Positions 26,788-34,883 of a stretch of 47,665 nucleotides of DNA are shown here, piece after piece. The stretch comes from Oligoflexales bacterium (GTDB lineage: Bacteria; Bdellovibrionota_B; Oligoflexia; Oligoflexales; JALZUQ01). A program made the translations under genes and the position numbers. The first letter of the stretch is position 1, and each line of letters starts with the position of its first letter. Where the stretch lies: assembly GCA_023301465.1 (NCBI GenBank), contig JALZUQ010000011.1, forward strand, positions 1 through 47,665, in the 5' to 3' direction. The notes beneath the pieces are model-generated. The model was not told the DNA's origin, did not search any database, and was given only the letters and a program-made list of their open reading frames with translations.

Positions 26788-27414
26788 CTAAGGTGCGTCA
26801 GCGAGAGGGGTTTCTTTTAATTTGGGCTCAGGTGTAATTCCTAATTGAGCTTCCTCTAAACGATGACGATAGCAACCAGCACAAGATGGTGTATATGTTT
26901 CATCTTTTCCAAGCTGAATTTGAGGCCCAGTTTGCACGTAAACGCCATCTACAGATTTCAAATTAAAAACAGCTTTGCTGTTACAAAAACCACATGTAGT
27001 CTTAATTTCTTCTAGAGAATCAGCAATTTCTAATAGCCTTCTACTTCCTTCGAAAAGTCTTGATTTGAAATCAGTTCGCAGACCATAGCAAATGATTGGA
27101 ATATTTTGTTCAATGGATATGCTTCTTAACTTATCAATCGTTTGAGCTGATAAGAACTGTGCTTCGTCGACCAGAATACAATGGTATCCACTATAGTTTT
27201 GGATATCGAGTTCTGAGCGATCATCTAGTAGCATATCAGCCTCAGTATGGAGACCAGATCTGGATTGAACCACATCAGCACCGTACCGAGTATCTATCTT
27301 AGGTTTCATGACGAGAATTTTTTTCTTTTGTTTGCGGTAATTATGAGCAACTGCAAGTAAATTCATAGTTTTTGCACTGCTTACTGTTCCGTATCTAAAA
27401 TAAAGTTTCGCCAT
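26788..27414 (-). CDS. tdk: Thymidine kinase
   Basis: A 208-aa type II thymidine kinase phosphorylating thymidine to dTMP. The P-loop GTVSSAKT at 9-16 is a variant of GxMxxxKS. DEAQFLS gives the Mg/catalytic segment. The zinc-site pairs TTCGFC and SCAGC and the lasso region with YVQTGPQIQLG are present. A roughly 15-residue Pro/Lys tail extends the C-terminus. It follows the small Cys-rich gene by 11 bases, probably one transcript. Six to seven T downstream of the stop on the minus strand may help terminate it. Confidence 0.93.
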   Translation of the reverse strand: MAKLYFRYGTVSSAKTMNLLAVAHNYRKQKKKILVMKPKIDTRYGADVVQSRSGLHTEADMLLDDRSELDIQNYSGYHCILVDEAQFLSAQTIDKLRSISIEQNIPIICYGLRTDFKSRLFEGSRRLLEIADSLEEIKTTCGFCNSKAVFNLKSVDGVYVQTGPQIQLGKDETYTPSCAGCYRHRLEEAQLGITPEPKLKETPLADAP

Positions 27415-27425
27415 TTGCGGCCCCC

Positions 27426-27701
27426 TTAAAGAAGTTCAAGATTACTCAAACCACTTGCAGCAACCTTTTCGGAGTATTGTATATCTCTTGTTGGTACTAC
27501 GTCGTTTCTTTGAATACTTGATTTAAACGTAGCACGATAATTTTCGCAATCTAAATAATCAAAAACCTTTGGGAATGGAAGTTGATGGCAGTCCACTACT
27601 TCTTCACGTTTCAAACCACATCGTGATCGAAACTCAATGGTTTTATTGTCAGCCGCTAATTTGCCGTGACGCACTAAATGTGGACATTTCTTACATGTCA
27701 T
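27426..27701 (-). CDS. Small Cys-rich protein, 91 aa, unknown
   Basis: Starts at an ATG with a GGGGAGG site six bases upstream; an in-frame codon at 27731 lacks one. Cysteines sit in CKKCPHL near the N-terminus, then RCGL, VDCHQLP and LDCENY, a pattern suggesting a small zinc-binding fold. The C-terminal 40 residues are hydrophilic. No family is recognised. It is the first gene of the tdk operon, so a role tied to nucleotide metabolism or its regulation is possible. Confidence 0.7.
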   Translation of the reverse strand: MTCKKCPHLVRHGKLAADNKTIEFRSRCGLKREEVVDCHQLPFPKVFDYLDCENYRATFKSSIQRNDVVPTRDIQYSEKVAASGLSNLELL

Positions 27702-27799
27702 CTGAGACCTCCCCTTACTTCCCCAAGTCAATGATGTCTGTGACGATAAGCCACTAAAAACAGCAGCTACTAAATTGTATTTTTCTAAGTGATAACCAG

Positions 27800-27828
27800 A
27801 TCATAGGAAATCATAAGCAAAATTGCAA
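27800..27828 (-). promoter_or_regulatory. Promoter for the Cys-rich protein/tdk operon
   Basis: Minus-strand TTGCAA (27823-27828), 17-base spacer, TATGAT (27800-27805, five of six). The start point is near 27793, leaving a roughly 90-base leader. The plus-strand accD gene starts about 125 bases away, so this is a divergent control region. Confidence 0.5.
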
Positions 27829-27951
27829 ACATCAAAATCATGAAACCTACTAATATTTTTAGATGTTTTTTAAAAATCATTGATAAGACGAATAGTATTA
27901 GTTAGTTAAGAATTCCGAAGTCCGTTTAATGAAGTAAGGATGCCAAATATT

Positions 27952-28815
27952 ATGGCTTGGCTTGATCGAGAAAAACCAAAGGTCCACCCGGGACAAAAAA
28001 AAGATACTCCATCTGGTTTATGGAAAAAATGCACTCACTGTCACGAAGTCATATTTAAAAAAGACTTCATCATGAACCAATGGGTATGCCCTAAGTGCAG
28101 TTTTCATTACCCACTACCAAGCCTACAAAGAATTCAAGGCTTTTTAGATGGTGACTCCTTTAAGGAACTCGATAAGGATCTAGTAAGTAACGACCCACTT
28201 CAGTTTTCTGACTCTAAAACTTACAAAGAACGCCTTGATATCGCCTTCAAAAAGACTGGGCACAAAGACGCCATTTTAACTGGACGAGGAAAGCTTCACG
28301 GAAAACATGTACAACTTGGAATTTTTAATTTTGATTTCATGGGTGGAAGCATGGGGTCTGTCGTTGGACAAAAGATAACGAACCTATTTGAAAGAGCCGC
28401 AAAAAAGAAAGAGCCTGCTATTATTGTTACAGCTTCTGGTGGTGCTCGCATGCAAGAAGGCATCGTAAGCTTAATGCAAATGGCACGTACATGTGCTGCT
28501 CTGACTCAACTCAGAGAAAACGGCGTGCCTTTTATTTCAATTTTAGCTCACCCTACTACAGGTGGTGTGGCTGCAAGCTTTGCAATGTTAGGTGATGTCA
28601 ATATCGCTGAACCCGGAGCATTGATAGGGTTTGCTGGGCCTCGTGTCATCGAACAAACCATTGGAGAAACACTACCTGAAGGGTTTCAACGTTCAGAGTA
28701 TTTATTAGAGCATGGCATGGTAGATATGATTTGCCACAGAGATTCGCTTAGACTTCGCGTATCCCAAATACTTGCGATTTTGGCTGCGAAGTTACCGCAA
28801 TATGCTCAATCTTGA
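27952..28815 (+). CDS. accD: Acetyl-CoA carboxylase carboxyltransferase beta
   Basis: A 287-aa AccD, half of the transferase that makes malonyl-CoA for fatty-acid synthesis. The zinc ribbon CTHC...CPKC (Cys27, 30, 46, 49) is followed by the crotonase core with FNFDFMGGSMGSVVG, TASGGARMQEG and HPTTGGVAASF. I favour the ATG at 27952 because MAWLDR aligns with the usual AccD start; ATG at 27940 would add four residues. AccA is not in the window. The stop overlaps the folC start by 14 bases, so the accD-folC-lptD transcript is coupled. Confidence 0.95.
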   Translation: MAWLDREKPKVHPGQKKDTPSGLWKKCTHCHEVIFKKDFIMNQWVCPKCSFHYPLPSLQRIQGFLDGDSFKELDKDLVSNDPLQFSDSKTYKERLDIAFKKTGHKDAILTGRGKLHGKHVQLGIFNFDFMGGSMGSVVGQKITNLFERAAKKKEPAIIVTASGGARMQEGIVSLMQMARTCAALTQLRENGVPFISILAHPTTGGVAASFAMLGDVNIAEPGALIGFAGPRVIEQTIGETLPEGFQRSEYLLEHGMVDMICHRDSLRLRVSQILAILAAKLPQYAQS

Positions 28816-29983
28816 TGAACTGTTTTCAAAGAAAAAGGTTCCTGCACCTTTTCATTTAGAGCATGTTAAAGAAGCATATGAAAAACTTGACTTAAATAAC
28901 CACCAAAAAAGAGTGCTTATTGCTGGAACCAACGGTAAAGGTTCCACCTGTGGATACCTGGCATTAAGACTTAAACATGCCGGTTATAAAGTAGGGTTAT
29001 TTACATCTCCCCACATACTAAATTACACAGAACGTTTTTGGGTTGATGGTCATCACCCTACATTTCAAAAAGTAGAATCACTCTATGATCAAATATCAAA
29101 AAACCTCTCTAAACCAATTCTTCAAAAATTAAGTTTTTTTGAAATAAGCCTACTGATTGGATTACTTCACTTTAAAGAAAGCAAAACTGACATCGAGATT
29201 CTTGAGGTTGGACTCGGCGGAAGATTAGACGCCACTAACATTGTTACTCCAATAGTTACGGCCATCACATCAATCGGACTTGACCACACTCACATCCTTG
29301 GAAATACGATCGAAGAGATATCCAAAGAAAAATCAGGGATCAGCAGATTGAACACACCTCATATTATAGGTGAAACTAATACCAAAAAAACAAACCTATT
29401 AGAGTCTCACTCAAAATCTCAACAAACAATTTTCTATAGTGGCCCCACGCATTTTAAATCCACAAACCATCAAAATGATTCATTTGCGGCATTTTTGTCA
29501 AATTTCATACGCAAACATTTTTTTGACTTAAAAAATATAATACCACTCAAAACAACCCCCGACCTTAATCAAATAAAAAGCCTTAGAGGACGAGAACAAA
29601 CTCTTGAATTCTTTGTTGACTCAAAAAATAACTTACGCACTCAAATCCACACGAATGTTTGCCACAACATACATGGATTACAAAACATAAGCCAAAACAC
29701 CTTAGAAGAAACTAAAGTCATCATCATGACGATTATGAAGGACAAACCATTCAATGAAATGATTGAGTTCTTTGAAAAAAGAAAGATAACTGTATTATTG
29801 TTCAAGAATTTTTCTGAGCGATCAATCCAAGAAGTGCCTGGGCACCAGATCTTTGATAGCTTTGACAGTCTCTGGGTGAACTCACTCCCTCTTATAAAAT
29901 CAAACAAAACGGTTTATGCTGGCTCTGTTATGGGGTTAAAACATCTATTTGAGTCAAAATATTACGCTGGAGATAAAGTATGA
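28802..29983 (+). CDS. folC: Folylpolyglutamate synthase/dihydrofolate synthase
   Basis: A 393-aa Mur-ligase family enzyme that adds glutamate to (dihydro)folates. Visible are the P-loop AGTNGKGST, TSPHILNYTERFWVDG, the EVGLGGRLDATN Mg/ATP segment and SIGLDHTHILG. The C-terminal ligase domain is present but short and divergent (family about 410-430). The start is the ATG inside the accD 3' end. The stop overlaps lptD by four bases (ATGA). Whether it is bifunctional FolC or only FPGS cannot be told from sequence. Confidence 0.92.
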   Translation: MLNLDELFSKKKVPAPFHLEHVKEAYEKLDLNNHQKRVLIAGTNGKGSTCGYLALRLKHAGYKVGLFTSPHILNYTERFWVDGHHPTFQKVESLYDQISKNLSKPILQKLSFFEISLLIGLLHFKESKTDIEILEVGLGGRLDATNIVTPIVTAITSIGLDHTHILGNTIEEISKEKSGISRLNTPHIIGETNTKKTNLLESHSKSQQTIFYSGPTHFKSTNHQNDSFAAFLSNFIRKHFFDLKNIIPLKTTPDLNQIKSLRGREQTLEFFVDSKNNLRTQIHTNVCHNIHGLQNISQNTLEETKVIIMTIMKDKPFNEMIEFFEKRKITVLLFKNFSERSIQEVPGHQIFDSFDSLWVNSLPLIKSNKTVYAGSVMGLKHLFESKYYAGDKV

Positions 29984-32565
29984 TAAAATACCTAGTCTTC
30001 GCATATCTACTGATGACATTTAACGTTGCAACCGCTCAAGAAAATTTAGATAACTTACAAAAACAGTTTTTTGTTGATGCGAAAGAGTCCGAGTTTAGTG
30101 TTGATGGCCTTTTGCAAGTGTTTTCTGGCGATGCAGTTATCGTCTCACCTGCCGTATCTATCTCAGCTGACAGCATCACCATCAACAGAAATAAACAATA
30201 TATTGAAGCACTAGGGAATATCACACTTCTCCAAGAACAAATGATCATGAGAGGAGAAAAGCTTTTTTTTGATCTAGAAAACAACACATTTACCATTGAA
30301 GACGCCACTTTATACCAAGGCAACCCGGAAGAAATTCAAAAAGGACATCTAGAATTACTTGGAGTTAGCAAAGAAGACATTGAATACGAAAAGAAAAGAA
30401 CCGACAGGATCAAAAAATTAAAAAACAACATTAAGCAAACACAAGACCCAGAAGAACTAAAAGTCCTTTCTGATCAACTTAAGCTCTCTGAAAAATACAC
30501 TATTGTCGAAAAAAAACACTTCATAAACTCTTCATTTAAAAGCAGGCTCAAGTTCTGGATCAAGCAACCAAAACCAAGTACCGTCAATAAAAATGATTTT
30601 CACTTCAAGCTCCAAGGCAACAAGATACAAAGAATTAATGAAAATGAAATACGTTCTAAAAATATAAAGTGGTCTCCTTGCTTATGCAATCAAAACAGCT
30701 CCCCTGATTGGAGTTTAAGCACAAATAGATTTTCAGCAAAAAAAGAAGGTTACGCTGACTTTTACCAATCCATCTTTTATATCAAAGACGTCCCCATACT
30801 GTACTTACCTTACTTAAGACTTCCAACTAAAACCAAAAGACAAACAGGCCTGTTGTTTCCAACCTTTTTCTTTGACAAAGACTCTGGCACAACCATTGAA
30901 GCCCCTATTTTTATAAATATAAACAATAAATCAGACATCACTTTATTTCCAACCTGGTATCAACAACGAGGTTTTGGGCTTGGGATTGAAGCTAGATACC
31001 AACGAACAACAAACTCTGGATGGAGCGTACGCACAGAGTATTTAAACGATCGTAAACGAGAAGAGTTAACAAAAAACTCTCCCCACAGAACCCACATTGA
31101 ATGGCAAGGCTTAGAAATTTTAACAAGCCGTTGGAGTTTTATAAGCTCTGGAACTTATTACGCCGATCATATGCATAATGAAGAGCTCGTCATTTCAAAA
31201 AGCTTTTCAATCATCGAAGAATCTCAACGGTATTTCGAACCATTTTATGAGATCAACCAACAGCTTAAATTCTCTGGCGAGAACTTCTCATTAAGTCTTG
31301 GAAGCTATTATGGCGACCACACACAAACTGAAAAAAGCTTCGAAAATGTACAAAAACCCGTTTACATCGCACTAAACACTCGCTACTTTTCATTACTAAA
31401 TATATTTTCTAGACCTCTTTATTTTCAAAGCAACGCTTCCGTTGAATTATTCACCGATAGTCTCAACTCTTCTAATATTGAGAGTGGAAACTGGATACAT
31501 TTAAAACCTGAGATATCATGGTCTAAAAACATCTTACGTTACTTTCAACTTCATACTTTTTTAAACGGCGAGATCAGACACATTCAAGCAGGTGGTTACA
31601 AAGACAGGAACCACCTCATTTCCACTTATCGCAGCGGAGCTAGCTTAAAACTAAAGTCAATAGGTAGATCTCATTCTCCTAAATGGCTAAAAAGTATCGT
31701 CGGCACAAATACTAGAGACACTAGTTCGATTGAACACAGATCCTCTTTAGAGTTAGGGGTTTCTGTTAGACCCAATGTCGTTAGAAATACTAACTACGGT
31801 ATCGGACAGAGCAATTTAGATTTTGGAACATACAAACTTAGCGATAGAGGGTCACTATATCAAGACTTTGGCATCATTGATGATAAAGAACAGATGTCAC
31901 CGCACCAAAGAGCCTATATCCTTTGGAATAATGATTGGGCTATTTCTAAATCAGCAAAGAGCAATAGCTCAAAAACTTTCGCTGAGATTAATTTGGGGAT
32001 CGAATATGACGCCCTCATTGAAAGGGAGGGCTCTAATGAACTAGAACCCCTTCTAAAACCATGGTCAGAACCAATTGCTGATATATCCATATTCACTAAG
32101 TATCTATCTATTACATCTGCATTAAGATATAATATTTTCGAGAAAATCATCACTCGTGCAAATATATATTTATCTCTTAATCTAAATAAGAACTTAACGA
32201 TTGGCGGTAAATGGCTTCAATCTGAGCCTGCGTTTAACAACAACCAAACCAGCAAAGAAGACTACAAAAAAAGCCTTACAAAAGAATTAAGCGTAAATCT
32301 TCAGCTTTGGGACAGTTTGAAGATACAAACTTTATTTGGAAGACAAAATATTGACAACCTAGACTCTACAAAAGAAGATCGTTTTCAGACTCAGTACGCT
32401 TTAAGATACTCTCCACCTTCAGATTGTTGGGCATTAAATTTTTCACGTGTCAAAAGATATATAGACACCAGTAATAACGACGCCACATACCTTTTACAAT
32501 TCGAAATTGATTTTGGCACAGAGCAGCATAAGCTTCCAAATCTCTTGCCAAACGATCTTTTCTAA
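29980..32565 (+). CDS. lptD: LPS-assembly outer-membrane protein
   Basis: An 861-aa LptD that inserts LPS into the outer leaflet with LptE. Signal peptide 1-19, OstA/LptA-like jellyroll (about 30-110), then a charged coiled-coil insert (about 119-180, rich in Lys/Glu) before the barrel. The barrel has the conserved PDWSL, DVPILYLPY and GLLFPTF segments. Only three cysteines are seen (Cys234, Cys236 in SPCLCN and one near 823), whereas E. coli uses four in two disulphides. Orthology is otherwise clear. It ends the accD-folC operon and has a terminator after it. Confidence 0.93.
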   Translation: MIKYLVFAYLLMTFNVATAQENLDNLQKQFFVDAKESEFSVDGLLQVFSGDAVIVSPAVSISADSITINRNKQYIEALGNITLLQEQMIMRGEKLFFDLENNTFTIEDATLYQGNPEEIQKGHLELLGVSKEDIEYEKKRTDRIKKLKNNIKQTQDPEELKVLSDQLKLSEKYTIVEKKHFINSSFKSRLKFWIKQPKPSTVNKNDFHFKLQGNKIQRINENEIRSKNIKWSPCLCNQNSSPDWSLSTNRFSAKKEGYADFYQSIFYIKDVPILYLPYLRLPTKTKRQTGLLFPTFFFDKDSGTTIEAPIFININNKSDITLFPTWYQQRGFGLGIEARYQRTTNSGWSVRTEYLNDRKREELTKNSPHRTHIEWQGLEILTSRWSFISSGTYYADHMHNEELVISKSFSIIEESQRYFEPFYEINQQLKFSGENFSLSLGSYYGDHTQTEKSFENVQKPVYIALNTRYFSLLNIFSRPLYFQSNASVELFTDSLNSSNIESGNWIHLKPEISWSKNILRYFQLHTFLNGEIRHIQAGGYKDRNHLISTYRSGASLKLKSIGRSHSPKWLKSIVGTNTRDTSSIEHRSSLELGVSVRPNVVRNTNYGIGQSNLDFGTYKLSDRGSLYQDFGIIDDKEQMSPHQRAYILWNNDWAISKSAKSNSSKTFAEINLGIEYDALIEREGSNELEPLLKPWSEPIADISIFTKYLSITSALRYNIFEKIITRANIYLSLNLNKNLTIGGKWLQSEPAFNNNQTSKEDYKKSLTKELSVNLQLWDSLKIQTLFGRQNIDNLDSTKEDRFQTQYALRYSPPSDCWALNFSRVKRYIDTSNNDATYLLQFEIDFGTEQHKLPNLLPNDLF

Positions 32566-32619
32566 CTTACTTTTTAGTCTTTTCATGACATACCGGTAGT
32601 TTTGTAAGTTAGCTTTTTT
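32562..32619 (+). terminator. Terminator after lptD
   Basis: CTAACTTAC (32562-32570, covering the lptD stop) pairs with GTAAGTTAG (32604-32612), with a 33-base loop, then C and six T. The long loop makes it a moderate intrinsic terminator between convergent genes. Confidence 0.6.
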
Positions 32620-33376
32620 ATTCCTCATCTTTTTCATCAAGGGCTTCAAGTTCTTGGTAAAGCCTATCTTCTGGCACTAGCCAAACTTTAGGGTCACGAA
32701 TATCAAAGTTTTGAGGTGATAGAGGCTCTAAAAGAGCTGTTGCTTCTTCAGGGCTTAGTTCTTTACCGTTGTGCAAAAACCTCGTCTTATTAAATAGTTC
32801 TGGCAGGTTTACGAGATATACCAACATAAATGCTTCGTCTACATAGAACTCAAGATTGCTCACAAAATCTTTACGACTCTCTAAGTTAAAATCTGTGAGA
32901 TCAAAAACAACTGGTTTTTCTCCTTCACGAGCATTATCTGCTACTTCTTTTAGTGCAGCCAATCTTTTTAACTTATTTCGAAATGGGTAAATCCCTTCAT
33001 CAAAATATATTTTTTTGGGATGAAAGTGAAAATGAGGTGTTTTGTAGCTCATGACTGTACCTTCAAATTGAGAGGTGACTTCATCTAAGTGTTTTTGATT
33101 TACATTTTCAAAACCAAGAAAGCCCCCATCTATAATAATGTCTTTAGCGTTTGTGAATGTTTGTTTTAAATTTGAAAGTACTGAAGTTGATTTACCCCAG
33201 TTTTCACCTGCACTTAAATAAAAAATTTTCTCTTCGCTAAATTTATTACCTGGTGACCATACAATTTTGCTTGGTTCGACTGAGTTTGCATTACATTTTT
33301 GAACAAGCCCAAATAACCCGTAAAGATGAGAGTTGATAAAAAAACAAAATAATACGGCTATAAATACTTTTTTCAT
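32618..33376 (-). CDS. Exported protein of unknown function, 252 aa
   Basis: Signal peptide 1-19 (MKKVFIAVLF, cleavage near HLYG). The mature part has an IIIDGGFLGFEN strand-turn, a His-rich THFHFHP-like segment (PHFHFHPKK) that could bind metal, VVFDLTDFN, and an acidic tail rich in Glu and Asp. No known family. Tail-to-tail with lptD; separated from the dioxygenase gene by 104 bases on the same strand. Confidence 0.7.
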   Translation of the reverse strand: MKKVFIAVLFCFFINSHLYGLFGLVQKCNANSVEPSKIVWSPGNKFSEEKIFYLSAGENWGKSTSVLSNLKQTFTNAKDIIIDGGFLGFENVNQKHLDEVTSQFEGTVMSYKTPHFHFHPKKIYFDEGIYPFRNKLKRLAALKEVADNAREGEKPVVFDLTDFNLESRKDFVSNLEFYVDEAFMLVYLVNLPELFNKTRFLHNGKELSPEEATALLEPLSPQNFDIRDPKVWLVPEDRLYQELEALDEKDEE

Positions 33377-33480
33377 AAAAATCCTTCATCACATTCTGGA
33401 TGAAGATAATTATACATGAAGAAAATCATTATTTATAACCGCATATTTCAAAGTTTTTATAACTTTAAATATAATTGCTT

Positions 33481-34185
33481 TTATAGTTCAGGAGTTAATT
33501 GACCTAGATTGTTCTCGCCCTCTCCACTTAAAGTCAAATTGAAAATGCATTCTTGCTTTACATCACCCTGCCTTGCACCTTGCACTGACTGAATTGGAGC
33601 CGTCACTAAACCTGCTAACCCTTTTTTTAGAAGAGACACATAAATGCCATCTTGCGAGTTATTTCTTTTGAAACGATCAAAATATAATTGAGTCACAAGA
33701 CTTAAACTTCTATCATCACTAACAACTCTTATGTGAATATGTTGAGTCCGACCTGAGTATTTTCCCGGAACAATCGTCACAAACTCATACTCACCTTGAT
33801 CATTTGTCTTTGCTTCTCCAAAGTACTGGAAGTCAGGATCACGTGCACCCGGATTTTGTTGCTCATCTCCACTGTGTTTATATTTGCCTGAATCATCTGT
33901 TTGCCAAATTTCGACTCGTGCGTTTTTCAAAACTGAGCATTTTCCATTACGGCTCACTGAAACGACTCCTTTCAGAAGCATTGCATCAGCACGACCATGA
34001 TCTGAACTTCCATCTACGCCGGTTAAATCATTGTCTTCCCAATCTTGATGTGCCTCAGGGTAGAAAGGACCTAAAGCTTGCTTAGGTGTCAGGTCACAAT
34101 TCGCTGCTGCTGTGGATGCAATCAAAGCACCCCCAAGCGTGATGGTTGAACTAGCAATAAGGTTGCGTCTATTAATCTTTTTCAT
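33481..34185 (-). CDS. Exported intradiol-dioxygenase-like protein
   Basis: A 234-aa protein with a Tat-like leader (NRRNLIAS at 5-12, then a hydrophobic core and ASTAAA cleavage). The mature part matches the catechol/protocatechuate intradiol dioxygenase fold. The Fe(III) ligands can be placed as Tyr102 (GKYKH), Tyr143 (GKYSG), His149 and His151 (HIHI). LVTQLYFDR is another family mark. A secreted Fe(III) enzyme acting on catechol-like aromatics is inferred; the natural substrate is unknown. A large intergenic gap separates it from ndk. Confidence 0.85.
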   Translation of the reverse strand: MKKINRRNLIASSTITLGGALIASTAAANCDLTPKQALGPFYPEAHQDWEDNDLTGVDGSSDHGRADAMLLKGVVSVSRNGKCSVLKNARVEIWQTDDSGKYKHSGDEQQNPGARDPDFQYFGEAKTNDQGEYEFVTIVPGKYSGRTQHIHIRVVSDDRSLSLVTQLYFDRFKRNNSQDGIYVSLLKKGLAGLVTAPIQSVQGARQGDVKQECIFNLTLSGEGENNLGQLTPEL

Positions 34186-34364
34186 TGAATCTCCCCCTCT
34201 TTGTTTTTCATTCTCTTTACAAATATTACGAGCAAGCTCAAAAAACTGCTAATAAAATGGCCTAATACCCGGCATAGTTTTGAGTTATAGTCTAAGGTGA
34301 ATAACTTTCTTTCAAACTTACTGTTTAATTTTAATGCCTTAGCTCTTATTTTTTGCATCAACTC

Positions 34365-34392
34365 TTGATTTTAAAGGGGATAGAGGTATTCT
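34365..34392 (+). promoter_or_regulatory. Possible promoter for ndk
   Basis: TTGATT (34365-34370), 16-base spacer and TATTCT (34387-34392), ahead of an AAAGGA ribosome site for ndk. Both boxes have about four of six consensus bases. Confidence 0.35.
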
Positions 34393-34421
34393 AACCGGCG
34401 AGAACATAAAGGAAACTACTC

Positions 34422-34835
34422 ATGGAACGAACACTATCTATCATCAAGCCTGACGGCGTCAAAAGAAACCTTATTGGTAAAATTGTAGGACTATTCGAAG
34501 AGAACCAACTTAAAGTTGCTGCAATGAATATGAAATATCTTTCAAAAAGAGAAGCTGAAGGTTTTTATGCTGTTCATAGCGAACGCCCTTTCTTTGGTGA
34601 ACTAGTAGAGTACATGACAAGCGGACCAGTTCTAGTAATGGCACTTGAAGGTGAAAATGCGGTATCTAAAAACCGTGAACTCATGGGAGCTACAAACCCA
34701 GCTGAAGCTGCACCTGGTACCATTCGTGCTTTATATGGCGTAGATATTGGCACAAATACTGTCCATGGCTCAGATTCACTAGAGAACGCGAAGATCGAAG
34801 TAGATTACTTTTTTCCTCAAACATCCGTTTACTAG
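34422..34835 (+). CDS. ndk: Nucleoside diphosphate kinase
   Basis: A 137-aa housekeeping kinase equilibrating NDPs and NTPs through a phosphohistidine. [11 protein letters not shown] opens the protein and the catalytic His115 lies in NTVHGSDS. The [14 protein letters not shown] stretch is typical. Length is close to the family (about 140). It precedes tex by 48 bases on the same strand. Confidence 0.95.
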   Translation: MERTLSIIKPDGVKRNLIGKIVGLFEENQLKVAAMNMKYLSKREAEGFYAVHSERPFFGELVEYMTSGPVLVMALEGENAVSKNRELMGATNPAEAAPGTIRALYGVDIGTNTVHGSDSLENAKIEVDYFFPQTSVY

Positions 34836-34883
34836 TTAATATAATACTTATAATCATTTCATTCTTGAAGAGAGGTTTAAACT

